Below are positions 31,362 through 39,610 of a stretch of 64,000 bases of DNA, in pieces. This DNA comes from Anaerolineales bacterium (GTDB taxonomy: Bacteria > Chloroflexota > Anaerolineae > Anaerolineales > Villigracilaceae), in NCBI GenBank assembly GCA_016789025.1, contig JAEURC010000015.1:1-64000 (forward strand). Direction: 5' to 3'. Position 1 is the first letter of the stretch. Each line of letters starts with the position of its first letter. Below the pieces are notes generated by a model. The model was not told where the DNA came from. It saw only the letters and a list, made by a program, of their open reading frames with translations, and did not search any database. The position numbers and the translations under genes were made by a program.

Positions 31362-33158
31362 TCAAACCCTGAGTTTCCACAACGTGAACGGATCGTCGAA
31401 TCCCTTCACGTTGTCCGAAAAGCGGCTCAGCGCGTCGGGCTTTTGCTGTGCAAGGAATTCCTGCACGTCGGGGTCGTTGTAGATTTCTTCGGTGAAGATC
31501 AACTCGCCGCCTTGTGAAAAGCCCGGCAGGCGCGCGGCGATGTTGACCGTCGAGCCGAAATAATCCAAACGATCATTCAAATTGACAACGATGCACGGAC
31601 CTTTGTGCATCCCTGCCTTGAGCCACAACATCGGTTCGCCGCGTTCCATGATCTTCACTTGCGCCTTCCACATCGCGCGCAACGCGGCAATGGGATGACG
31701 GAACGCCGCCATCACCGAATCGCCCATCGTTTTGACGATCGCGCCGCCCTCTTCCGCGATCGCATCTTCCAACACTTGAAAATGTTCGCGCACGCGACCG
31801 AACGCAGGCGCGTCGCCGATCTTGCGATACAAGCGCGTCGACTCGCGCAAGTCAGTGAACATCAACGTGATCGAACCGACGGAAATTTCCTCGCCGGGGC
31901 GAATCACTTCGGTGGCGAACAAGTCACGGAACACTTGTAACGCGGTCACGTCGGCGGCGGTGGCGGCTTGGTCGCCCCACGAGGTGCGCTCAAGTTGAAA
32001 GATAGAGTCGGCTTCGGTGGCGTTGATCAGGTTGAGGGTCGAATGAAGCGCGACGCGGTGTTCGTCGAGAGTCCAGCCGAATTGAGTCGCGCGTAGATCC
32101 GTTTTCGACGCGCCGTCCACATCCGCAAATAAAGAGGCGGAGCCGTTCACGTTCAGCGCGCGCATCGAGTAACGACCGGGGTCGAGTTGCACGTTGACAG
32201 GCAGCGAGCGCAACGGCGACAAACTTTGCGACATCACCACATGCGGCTGCATCTGCGGGCTTCCCACGCAAAACGCGGCAGTGTAATCAATGGGGCGCAC
32301 CGACGCGTTAGGGCGAAAGACCACTTCGATGTTGTGATCGAAGTTCGCGCGAAAATCAATTTGGCATGTGTTGCAATGCGAATCGCCATGCACCTCGGCG
32401 AGATTGCTGTGACCCTCGGTGATGCCGCGGCACGATGGACACAACAGATCCCACGACATGTCCACGATGCCCGCGCGTGTGGCGCGTAAAAACATTTCAA
32501 GCACGGCGCGGCGATTCGTTTTCCAAGCGTCGGCGAGCGCGTATGGGCGTATGCGCTGGATGGACAACTCGTCGGCATGATCGAGAAATTCTTCGAGACG
32601 TTTCAACAGTTCGGGATTCGTCCCCTGCTTCACCACCGCTTCACTCTGGACCTTGAACCTGCTTCGCCCTCCCGAGCCTAACGCGCGCTGATGCGGCGAC
32701 TCGTTCGGCGTTTCGTTTTTTTGCAAAGCCTCATCATACCGACGAAACGCTTTCTCGAATCGATTCTTCGCTATGACACCGATCCCAAATGGGATTCCCA
32801 TCTGGGCAAAAACATTTCGAGTGATAAATGAAGAACTGTAGGTGATGCGTGTGCCGCCCCCGGGCAATGGATCGAATTTGGCATTCGTCCGCATCTCATC
32901 CAGCGGACCTTTGTTGTAGCGGCGGGTGATGCCGAACGAGTATGGGTACGTCCACTCGAACGGTTCTTCCTCCCACTCCACGCGGAGGATGGGAAGTTTC
33001 ATGCGCGCCCGCTTCGTCCCTTTGACGTTGCTGAGCAGTTCCACCTCCGGCTGACCCGTGTCGCGGTTGAAGCGGTTGGTGTCCGCGGCGTATTTCCAGA
33101 TCGCCTCGGGGGGGGATTTGATGTCCCATTGCCAGTTGAAGGTGAATTCTTTTGCCAT
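31362..33158 (-). CDS. SRPBCC - DUF5939/zinc ribbon - class III nucleotide cyclase fusion
   Basis: A 598-aa soluble protein in three parts. Residues about 1-150 are a START-like domain (NWQWDIKSPPEAIWKYAAD). Residues about 190-410 form a DUF5939-like region with a zinc ribbon CPSC...CNTC (about 239-271). Residues about 420-590 are a class III adenylate/guanylate cyclase: metal Asp in FTDLRESTRLY, second metal Asp in TMGDSVMAAF and the NxxxR transition-state pair in STVNIAARL. All catalytic positions look intact, so it should make cAMP or cGMP when the sensory domains permit. It is monocistronic; substrate choice is not certain. Confidence 0.88.
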   Translation of the reverse strand: MAKEFTFNWQWDIKSPPEAIWKYAADTNRFNRDTGQPEVELLSNVKGTKRARMKLPILRVEWEEEPFEWTYPYSFGITRRYNKGPLDEMRTNAKFDPLPGGGTRITYSSSFITRNVFAQMGIPFGIGVIAKNRFEKAFRRYDEALQKNETPNESPHQRALGSGGRSRFKVQSEAVVKQGTNPELLKRLEEFLDHADELSIQRIRPYALADAWKTNRRAVLEMFLRATRAGIVDMSWDLLCPSCRGITEGHSNLAEVHGDSHCNTCQIDFRANFDHNIEVVFRPNASVRPIDYTAAFCVGSPQMQPHVVMSQSLSPLRSLPVNVQLDPGRYSMRALNVNGSASLFADVDGASKTDLRATQFGWTLDEHRVALHSTLNLINATEADSIFQLERTSWGDQAATAADVTALQVFRDLFATEVIRPGEEISVGSITLMFTDLRESTRLYRKIGDAPAFGRVREHFQVLEDAIAEEGGAIVKTMGDSVMAAFRHPIAALRAMWKAQVKIMERGEPMLWLKAGMHKGPCIVVNLNDRLDYFGSTVNIAARLPGFSQGGELIFTEEIYNDPDVQEFLAQQKPDALSRFSDNVKGFDDPFTLWKLRV

Positions 33159-33249
33159 GTGAGTTGGATGCAGGAAGTTGGGATGATTTTACCCAGAAAT
33201 GATTGCGAGAGGGTTAAGAAAGCATTTCATTTTGAACTTTCCCAACTGC

Positions 33250-33277
33250 TTGACACCCAAATGTTTCGTCATAAAAT
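33250..33277 (+). promoter_or_regulatory. Promoter of the lipoprotein gene
   Basis: TTGACA (33250-33255), 16-base spacer, TAAAAT (33272-33277). A leader of about 80 bases follows before the ATG at 33363. Confidence 0.7.
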
Positions 33278-33362
33278 ATCTGTAAAGGTGTAACGGAATC
33301 AAACTCTAGGCGGAAGTATACAGGCTGTCAAGTAACAACATACATGTGGAGGATATTCAATC

Positions 33363-34262
33363 ATGAAGAAGCTTTTTTTTCCATCCATTGGCACTGTTTT
33401 ATCATTAATAATAGCGAGTTGTTCACCACCACGCCCACCATCTGCTTACGATGTGGAAATCCTCAAGCCCACAACAACTACGGCTCGAGCTGTCGAAACC
33501 GAAATAGTTGACCAGCCAAACTGCCAGGGAGCAAGTGATACGGACTACGAAATCCAAAAATCAAAATCAATCAGCCACTCCGCTGAACTTGGGCTTGGCT
33601 TGGTTGTTGATGCAGAGGGGAAACTGGAGTTATTTGGGACGGGCATCAATCTGGGCGCGGCATTTTCGGACGAATTTGGCTATCAGTACGGAGAAACAGA
33701 AGCTATTTCGCGTTCATTAACAGTTCGTGCTGCACCTCAAACACATATGAAACATACGGTTGCCTTGAATGAGGTTTGGGAAACAGGGATCGTCCGAGTA
33801 ACCTCCAACGGGCAATCTTTGGATATACCATTTGAGTTCCGAACTTCCTTTTCCATAACTCTCATAGAAAGCATTTCATTAAGTTGCGGAACGGAAACGG
33901 GCCAACCAACAGGTTCGCCAGCTACCGCTATTCTAACTCCTTCCGATCCATCATTGGGTATGCATGTTAGCCTTCATCCCAGCCAGACCAGTGGCAATCG
34001 ACCGCTTCAAGTGACATTCGATGCGCGCGATTCTTTTTTCATTGCCCCCGATGGAACACGTTTTGATTGCGGCGCCTGTAATTACTTCTGGGAAGTTCGC
34101 AAGGATGGTCAAAACCTATTCGGTCCCAATCAGGAAGACGGAAATTTTGTTTACACGTTCGGGGCGAGAGGGACATATTATGTATCCGTTTATGTGTGCC
34201 GAAGCGGGAGCACAGCAATAACAGATTGCGGTGGGAGCGGCGTTCAAATCGTTGTTCAATAA
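33363..34262 (+). CDS. Lipoprotein with beta-rich domain and PKD-like C-terminus
   Basis: A 299-aa exported lipoprotein: signal MKKLFFPSIGTVLSLIIASC with lipobox IASC (Cys20). Residues about 50-180 are a beta-rich stretch with alternating polar residues (GEKLELFGTGINLGAAF-like, SLTVRAAPQTHMKHTVALNEVWETGIVRV) that recalls the stem of aerolysin/ETX-MTX2-type pore formers, but I cannot confirm this. Residues about 205-299 resemble a PKD/Ig-like domain (PLQVTFDARDS...GTYYVSVYVCRSG) with several cysteines. It has its own promoter. Function unknown; export and lipidation are the secure parts. Confidence 0.7.
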   Translation: MKKLFFPSIGTVLSLIIASCSPPRPPSAYDVEILKPTTTTARAVETEIVDQPNCQGASDTDYEIQKSKSISHSAELGLGLVVDAEGKLELFGTGINLGAAFSDEFGYQYGETEAISRSLTVRAAPQTHMKHTVALNEVWETGIVRVTSNGQSLDIPFEFRTSFSITLIESISLSCGTETGQPTGSPATAILTPSDPSLGMHVSLHPSQTSGNRPLQVTFDARDSFFIAPDGTRFDCGACNYFWEVRKDGQNLFGPNQEDGNFVYTFGARGTYYVSVYVCRSGSTAITDCGGSGVQIVVQ

Positions 34263-34326
34263 CCCGTTGTGCTGCTTTAACAAGACATTGATAGCGAATG
34301 GAAATCTTTCATGGTATGGTTAACCC

Positions 34327-35034
34327 ATGCCCGAAACCATCCTCGTCGTTGAAGATGAGCCAGCCTTACGCGACACCCTCACATACAACCTGAAAAAGGA
34401 TGGGTTCGCCGTCGAAGCGGTGGGCGATGGGAGGCTCGCGCTCGAGTCGGCGCGCAAACTCAAACCCGACCTGATCGTCCTCGACATCATGCTCCCCGAA
34501 CTGGACGGCTTCGAAGTGGCGCGCATCCTCCGCAAAGAGATGACCGTCCCCATCCTCATGCTCACCGCCCGCGACGATGAAATTGACCGCGTCGTGGGTC
34601 TCGAAGTGGGCGCGGACGATTACCTGACCAAGCCGTTCTCGATGCGCGAATTGATGGCGCGCGTCAAAGCGCAACTGCGACGGACGCGTTTACTGCGAGA
34701 AGAACTGTCCAACAGGACGCCTGAGAAAAAGCACGAAACGCTGACGTTCGGGAATCTCGTCATCAACCTCACGCGGCAGGAAGTGATCTTGAAAGACGAG
34801 CCGCTTCCTCTGAAACCCCAGGAATATCAACTGCTTCTATTCTTTGCCGAACATCGCGGACAAATGCTCTCGCGCGAATTCATCCTCGAACGCGTCTGGG
34901 GCTGGGACTACATCGGCGACAGCCGCACGGTGGATGTGCACGTCCGCTGGCTGAGGCAAAAGATCGAAGAAGATTCCAGCAACCCGACGCGTATCGTCAC
35001 GGTGCGCGGAGGGGGATACCGCTTCGAGGGATAA
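34327..35034 (+). CDS. phoP: PhoP-like OmpR-family response regulator
   Basis: A 235-aa two-component regulator. The receiver has the acidic pair in [10 protein letters not shown], phospho-acceptor Asp in [13 protein letters not shown] (about residue 53) and the Lys in [11 protein letters not shown]. The winged helix ends [35 protein letters not shown], typical of OmpR/PhoB. Being followed by a PAS-type kinase and pstSCAB-phoU, it is almost surely the phosphate-starvation regulator. TATGGT lies six bases before the ATG, so the transcript may be leaderless. The kinase gene is not adjacent: a DUF3267 gene intervenes. Confidence 0.92.
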   Translation: MPETILVVEDEPALRDTLTYNLKKDGFAVEAVGDGRLALESARKLKPDLIVLDIMLPELDGFEVARILRKEMTVPILMLTARDDEIDRVVGLEVGADDYLTKPFSMRELMARVKAQLRRTRLLREELSNRTPEKKHETLTFGNLVINLTRQEVILKDEPLPLKPQEYQLLLFFAEHRGQMLSREFILERVWGWDYIGDSRTVDVHVRWLRQKIEEDSSNPTRIVTVRGGGYRFEG

Positions 35035-35046
35035 TCTTGACACAGC

Positions 35047-35601
35047 ATGAACACACCCAATAAATCCGATCTTTCAATTTCGATGGGGCAGGCAAATATA
35101 TACAGCCTGCTATTTGCCGTTCCGATCGCTATAACGCTCGTGTGGATATACATTTGCCGTTGGGGGCTGGAACAATTCGCGGCGGGGTTTAATGACCTCT
35201 TTGCCGACATCCTCATTGTGTTAATTCTTGGCATCGTGACCCATGAACTCATCCACGGGCTGACGTGGATGCTCTTCGGCAGACTCCCGCTCAATTCCAT
35301 CAAATTTGGTTTTCAACTCAAAAGTTTTACGCCGTACGCGCATTGCAAAGTACCGCTGAAGGTCAACCCATACCGTATCGGCACGGCGATGCCAGGCGTT
35401 TTACTTGGCGTTATCCCCGCCATTATTGGGATCGTCAACGGCAGCGGCTGGTTGTTGGCGTTCGGTTTGTTGTTCACCGTTGCCGCAGGCGGCGACATGC
35501 TCATCCTCTGGCTTCTTCGAAATGTGCGCAGTGACAAACTCGTGGAAGATCACCCAACGAACGCAGGTTGCTACATCATCGAAGACCACAAGACAACATA
35601 A
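35047..35601 (+). CDS. DUF3267 putative membrane zincin peptidase
   Basis: A 184-aa membrane protein with about four helices. The zinc-binding motif HELIH lies in IVTHELIHGLTWMLFGR (about residues 67-83) inside the membrane region, and GGDMLILW near residue 160 offers a third acidic ligand, as in site-2-protease-like DUF3267 proteins. It is squeezed 12 bases after phoP and 90 bases before phoR. Intramembrane peptidases can cut sensors or anchors, so a role in phosphate signalling is possible but purely contextual. No substrate is known for the family. Confidence 0.8.
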   Translation: MNTPNKSDLSISMGQANIYSLLFAVPIAITLVWIYICRWGLEQFAAGFNDLFADILIVLILGIVTHELIHGLTWMLFGRLPLNSIKFGFQLKSFTPYAHCKVPLKVNPYRIGTAMPGVLLGVIPAIIGIVNGSGWLLAFGLLFTVAAGGDMLILWLLRNVRSDKLVEDHPTNAGCYIIEDHKTT

Positions 35602-35690
35602 CTGGCTTTGGTTTTACGATTGAAAACCTTCGTCACAGATCGCGCGGATTTACACCGATTCAAAAAAAAGAAATTCGCGGCTAAAAATTT

Positions 35691-36923
35691 ATGGACTATC
35701 GCCTCATTCTCTTGATCGCTGCTCTCATTCTCGCCGCGTGGTTCGCGTGGCGATATGTCAAACTGCGCCGCGAAGCAGGTGAATTTGCAAACCAGATCCG
35801 CCAGCAGCGCTTCAATACCGAGATCAAAGAACTCGAACACATCGCAAGCGCGGTCACATCGCTCGTCTCAACCTTCAACCTTCGACATGCAACCCTAGAC
35901 GCAGAACGCGCCCGCCTCGCCACCGTCCTCGACCAGATGACCGACGGCGTGCTCATCGCCGACGCGCAAGGCATCATCCAATTTGCCAACCCCGCCGCGG
36001 GAAAATTATTTCAAGCCTCCAACCCCGTCAACCACAGCCTCGCCGAAGTCATCCGCCATCATCAACTCATCGAAGCGTGGCGGCGTTGCCAGCAGACGGG
36101 CGAACTGCAAAGCGAATCCGTTGAAGTGCCGATGCGTCATCAATATCTGCAACTCATCGTCATCCCCGACGCGCACGCGGGCGGAAGCCTGCTCCTCGCG
36201 CAAGACCTCACGCGCATCCGCCGCCTCGAAACTGTGCGACGCGATTTCATCAGCAACCTCTCGCACGAACTCCGCACGCCGCTCGCCTCGCTCAAAGCAT
36301 TGACCGAAACCCTGCAAGACGGCGCATTGGATGACCCTCCCGCCGCGCGCAAATTCATTGACCAGATCCAAGTGGAAGTGGACGCGCTCTCTCAGATGGT
36401 GACCGAACTCCTCGAACTCTCGCGCATCGAATCAGGTCGCCTCGTGCTGGACCTTCAACCTGCCTCGCCCTCCGATCTGCTTTTCTCCGCCTCCAAACGG
36501 ATGCAACTGCAAGCCGAGCGCGCGGGCTTGAGTCTACGCGTAGAATGCGCGGACGATCTGCCCAAGGTGAAGATCGATTCGCAGAGACTCGAACAAGTGC
36601 TGGTGAATCTGATCCACAACGCGGTCAAGTTCACGCGCTCAGGCGGCGAAGTCGTTTTGGGAGCCGACATAGTCCCCGCAGGGGAGGCAGGCATGGGCGA
36701 GGTACGATTCGCTGTTCGGGATTCGGGGATCGGAATTCCGTTGGAGGATGTCCAACGAATCTTCGAGCGTTTCTATCGAGTCGATAAATCCCGCGCGGGG
36801 AGCGGCACAGGCTTGGGCTTGTCTATTGCGAAACATATCGTTGAAGCGCATGGCGGGAAAATTTGGGCAGAGAGCATCGAGGGGCGAGGCAGCACGTTTT
36901 ACTTTTCGATTCCGTTAGTTTGA
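35691..36923 (+). CDS. phoR: PhoR-like sensor histidine kinase
   Basis: A 410-aa kinase: one N-terminal membrane helix (LILLIAALILAAWFAWRYV), a short coiled coil, a PAS domain (about 80-180, VLDQMTDGVLIADAQG), a HisKA with the phospho-His in FISNLSHELRTPLASLKA (about residue 190) and HATPase with N box LIHNAVKF, G1 RDSGIGIPLED and G2 GSGTGLGLSIAKHIVEAHGG. There is no sizeable periplasmic domain, as in PhoR proteins that read the Pst-PhoU state. It lies upstream of pstS. Very likely partner of the PhoP-like regulator. Confidence 0.9.
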   Translation: MDYRLILLIAALILAAWFAWRYVKLRREAGEFANQIRQQRFNTEIKELEHIASAVTSLVSTFNLRHATLDAERARLATVLDQMTDGVLIADAQGIIQFANPAAGKLFQASNPVNHSLAEVIRHHQLIEAWRRCQQTGELQSESVEVPMRHQYLQLIVIPDAHAGGSLLLAQDLTRIRRLETVRRDFISNLSHELRTPLASLKALTETLQDGALDDPPAARKFIDQIQVEVDALSQMVTELLELSRIESGRLVLDLQPASPSDLLFSASKRMQLQAERAGLSLRVECADDLPKVKIDSQRLEQVLVNLIHNAVKFTRSGGEVVLGADIVPAGEAGMGEVRFAVRDSGIGIPLEDVQRIFERFYRVDKSRAGSGTGLGLSIAKHIVEAHGGKIWAESIEGRGSTFYFSIPLV

Positions 36924-36997
36924 CCATTGCATAATTGTTGTGCGTCCGCAAACCCTCTGCAAAGCACAGAGTGACGACTCCGTGCTATCCTTTGCGC

Positions 36998-37129
36998 ATG
37001 GAAACATTCCTGGTCATCATCCTGATTGCAATGTTCGCAGTTTTCATCGTAGACACGGGACAGAAGCGTCGTGCCTACCTGTGCCAGCAGGTGAAGGTAC
37101 CAGCGCGATCTGTACATACCAGGAAATAG
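36998..37129 (+). CDS. Small single-helix membrane protein
   Basis: A 43-aa frame (begins METFLVIILIAMFAVFIVDT) with one strongly hydrophobic helix of about 17 residues followed by a basic, arginine/lysine-rich tail (GQKRRAYLCQQVKVPARS). It lies between phoR and pstS and ends 19 bases before a 14-bp hairpin. Size, positive-inside topology and placement suggest a genuine small membrane protein, perhaps a modifier of the kinase or transporter, but no homologue is recognised and no clear Shine-Dalgarno is seen. Confidence 0.45.
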   Translation: METFLVIILIAMFAVFIVDTGQKRRAYLCQQVKVPARSVHTRK

Positions 37130-37147
37130 TTTCATTCTCTCCTCAGC

Positions 37148-37182
37148 GCACAAGAGCCGGGTCTCCTCCCCGGCTCTTGTGC
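37148..37182 (+). terminator. Hairpin after phoR and the small membrane protein
   Basis: GCACAAGAGCCGGG (37148-37161) pairs with CCCGGCTCTTGTGC (37169-37182), 14 bp perfect with a 7-base loop; only a short T-run (GTTTAAT) follows. Confidence 0.75.
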
Positions 37183-37204
37183 CGTTTAATGGCAAATTCA
37201 ATCG

Positions 37205-37445
37205 TGTGAGAATCTTGTAGTGACGACTTTAGTCGTCGTTCGCCGCAAAGAAGCGACTGAAGTTGCTGCTACAAATTAGTTCACTTCCAAAAATTAATCG
37301 TATGACATTTAAGTAAATGGTGGAAAGTCCTTTAAAAACAATTTTGCTCAAGCCGCCGTCCTCGGCGGCGTCCCCGCCGCCGAGAGCTATTTTTCTTAAA
37401 GTACTTTTTGAAAACTACTTAACATATGGCGGGTTGAAAACCCGC
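37205..37445. repeat. Three palindromic units upstream of pstS
   Basis: GACGACTTTAGTCGTC (about 37219-37234), CCGCCGTCCTCGGCGGCG (about 37353-37370) and GGCGGGTTGAAAACCCGCC (37428-37446). No gene is seen in this stretch. Confidence 0.65.
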
Positions 37446-37454
37446 CCTACACGT

Positions 37455-37508
37455 TTAACAAGATGTTAACTTGTTCTTCTTCTGTCCTTAAAACCTGCTT
37501 GATACGAT
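37455..37508 (+). promoter_or_regulatory. Candidate Pho box and promoter of pstS
   Basis: TTAACA (37455-37460) and TTAACT (37466-37471) are spaced 11 bases, as in Bacillus PhoP direct repeats (TTAACA every 11). A TACGAT -10 candidate is at 37503-37508. Confidence 0.6.
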
Positions 37509-37541
37509 GGGGGCATGAAACTAAACAGGAGAACAAAAAAC

Positions 37542-38588
37542 ATGTACAAAAATTTTCGTTTGATCGGTATGACCCTGCTCGCATTGAGTTTGTTTGCGGC
37601 AGGTTGCGGAGCGCCCTCGGCGCAGACTCAGGTTGTTGAAGTTGAACCAACCATCCCGTCCGCGACGGAGGCGGCGGTAGAAGACCCAATGGCAATGTAT
37701 CTGCCCGATGCTGTTTCAGGCGACATCATCACCGCTGGTTCGTCCACGGTGTTCCCGCTCTCTGAGCGCATGAAGCAGCGCTTTGAAGAAGAAGGCTTTG
37801 CTGGAAATCTGACCATTGACTCGATCGGTTCGGGCGCGGGCATTGAACGCTTCTGCGTGGCTGGCGAAACCGACATCGCCAACGCCTCCCGCAAGATCAA
37901 AGATAGCGAAGTGGGATCATGCGCAGGCATTGGCAGGACTGTCGTTGAATTTCAGGTTGGGATCGATGCTCTTGCCGTGGTGGTGAGCGCCGAAAACGAT
38001 TTCGTCACCGATGTGACCAAAGCCGAACTCGCGCAGATCTTCTCGACCGCTGTGAATTGGTCTGATGTGCGCCCTGAGTGGCCCAACGAGCCGATCTTGC
38101 GCTTCAGCCCAGGCACCGACTCTGGCACGTTCGATTACTTCGTCGAAGCCGTGATGGGTCCCGCGTTCCCGAACGCCGAAGGCAAAGCCGACCTCGAAGC
38201 GGGTGAAGCCGCGATCCTTGAATCGGCTGGCACGCAATTCTCGGAAGATGACAATGTGCTCGTGCAAGGCGTGCAGGGTTCGCCCTACGCCATCGGGTAC
38301 TTCGGATACGCCTACTATCAGGAAAACGCTTCCACTCTCAAAGCCTTATCTGTGGATGGTGTTGCTCCTACCGCTGAGACCGCCGAATCAGGCGAGTACC
38401 CCATCTCGCGCCCGTTGTTCATCTACTCAGACGCAACGATCATGCAAGAGAAGCCGCAAATCGCCGCGTTCATCTACTTCTATATCACCAACGTTGCGGA
38501 TGAGATCACTGATGTCGGTTACTTCCCAGTTAGTGAAGGCAAGGCGCAAGAAAATCTCGATGTGTGGGAATCGGCGGTCGGTGAGTAA
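37542..38588 (+). CDS. pstS: Phosphate ABC transporter substrate-binding lipoprotein PstS
   Basis: About 348 aa. The signal (MYKNFRLIGMTLLALSLFAAGC) ends in a lipobox FAAGC. The mature protein has the PBP-like phosphate site: ITAGSSTVFPLSERM, DSIGSGAGIERFC, DIANASRKI and RFSPGTDSGTFDYF, which hold the serine, threonine, Asp and Arg that grip phosphate. It captures phosphate for PstCA. The Shine-Dalgarno AGGAG is ten bases before ATG 37542. An upstream in-frame ATG (37515) lies six bases after a TACGAT and could give a leaderless, nine-residue longer form. A hairpin after the gene probably raises its level relative to pstCAB. Confidence 0.95.
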   Translation: MYKNFRLIGMTLLALSLFAAGCGAPSAQTQVVEVEPTIPSATEAAVEDPMAMYLPDAVSGDIITAGSSTVFPLSERMKQRFEEEGFAGNLTIDSIGSGAGIERFCVAGETDIANASRKIKDSEVGSCAGIGRTVVEFQVGIDALAVVVSAENDFVTDVTKAELAQIFSTAVNWSDVRPEWPNEPILRFSPGTDSGTFDYFVEAVMGPAFPNAEGKADLEAGEAAILESAGTQFSEDDNVLVQGVQGSPYAIGYFGYAYYQENASTLKALSVDGVAPTAETAESGEYPISRPLFIYSDATIMQEKPQIAAFIYFYITNVADEITDVGYFPVSEGKAQENLDVWESAVGE

Positions 38589-38615
38589 ATAGGAACCGTC
38601 GGAATTGATCGAATA

Positions 38616-38652
38616 GATATTCTCCTTCCCCTGAACAAGGAAGGAGAATATC
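38616..38652 (+). terminator. Attenuating hairpin between pstS and pstC
   Basis: Perfect 14-bp stem GATATTCTCCTTCC (38616-38629)/GGAAGGAGAATATC (38639-38652), weak T-content after it. Likely partial termination or 3' end protection of pstS mRNA. Confidence 0.75.
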
Positions 38653-38680
38653 GGTTTGTATTTGGCGATCAGGAGTACAC

Positions 38681-39610
38681 GTGGCTATCCATGGATTGAA
38701 AACGAAAAAATTAAATCTGCGCCGTACACCGCGCCCAGGCGAAACGATCGTTCAGGGTCTGCTTTTCTTGTGCGGATTTTTCTCGATCTTCACCACCCTC
38801 GGCATCGTGTATGAATTAGGCAAAGAAGCCTTGCTCTTTTTCCAAATGCCAGAAGTGAATATTCTGCAAGCCCTCACCAGCGCGGAGTGGAAACCCCACG
38901 TCGGAAAATTCGGCATCTGGTCCCTGGTCACTTCCACGTTGATGACGACCGTGATCGCCATGTCCATTGCCATTCCTCTCGGGTTGGGCGTCGCGATCTA
39001 TTTGAGCGAATATGCCGCGCCGAAAACACGCAGCATGTTGAAACCGATCTTGGAGGTGCTGGCAGGTATTCCCACCATTGTGTACGGATACTTTGCGCTG
39101 ATGTTCATGACGCCGTTACTCCGTACTATTTTTGGCAGCGATGTTGTGCAGATCTACAATACGGCATCGGCTGGCTTGGTGATGGGAATTTTGATCCTGC
39201 CCCTCATCACATCTATGACGGAGGATGCGCTCGGCGCGGTTCCGCGCGCGTTACGTGAAGCCGCCTATGGCATGGGCGCGACGAAGTTGGAAGTAGCGCT
39301 TCAGATCGTGTTACCAGCCGCACTGTCTGGAATCGCCGCGGCAATTATCATCGGCATCTCGCGCGCCATCGGCGAGACGATGATCGTGGCGGTCGCGGCG
39401 GGCGCGGGTCCGAATTTTACGTTCAACCCGTTCGAAGGCGCGGAGACGGTCACAGGGCACATCGTCCGCATCTCGGGCGGTGATCTGGCATACGACTCGA
39501 TAGATTACAACAGCATCTTTTTCCTCGGTCTGTTGCTGTTTGTCATCACCCTCACTCTCAATATCATCAGTCAACGCATTGTGCGGCGTTTCAGGGAGGT
39601 GTACGAATGA
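38681..39610 (+). CDS. pstC: Phosphate ABC transporter permease PstC
   Basis: A 309-aa permease with six membrane helices. The EAA-like loop appears as AVPRALREAAYGMGATKLEVALQIVLP (about 186-212), and the family signature GISRAIGETMIVAVAAG follows. Starts with GTG 38681 behind CAGGAG. It forms the inner-membrane channel with PstA. The stop overlaps the pstA start (ATGA), so the permeases are made in equal amounts. Normal length, no oddities. Confidence 0.95.
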   Translation: MAIHGLKTKKLNLRRTPRPGETIVQGLLFLCGFFSIFTTLGIVYELGKEALLFFQMPEVNILQALTSAEWKPHVGKFGIWSLVTSTLMTTVIAMSIAIPLGLGVAIYLSEYAAPKTRSMLKPILEVLAGIPTIVYGYFALMFMTPLLRTIFGSDVVQIYNTASAGLVMGILILPLITSMTEDALGAVPRALREAAYGMGATKLEVALQIVLPAALSGIAAAIIIGISRAIGETMIVAVAAGAGPNFTFNPFEGAETVTGHIVRISGGDLAYDSIDYNSIFFLGLLLFVITLTLNIISQRIVRRFREVYE

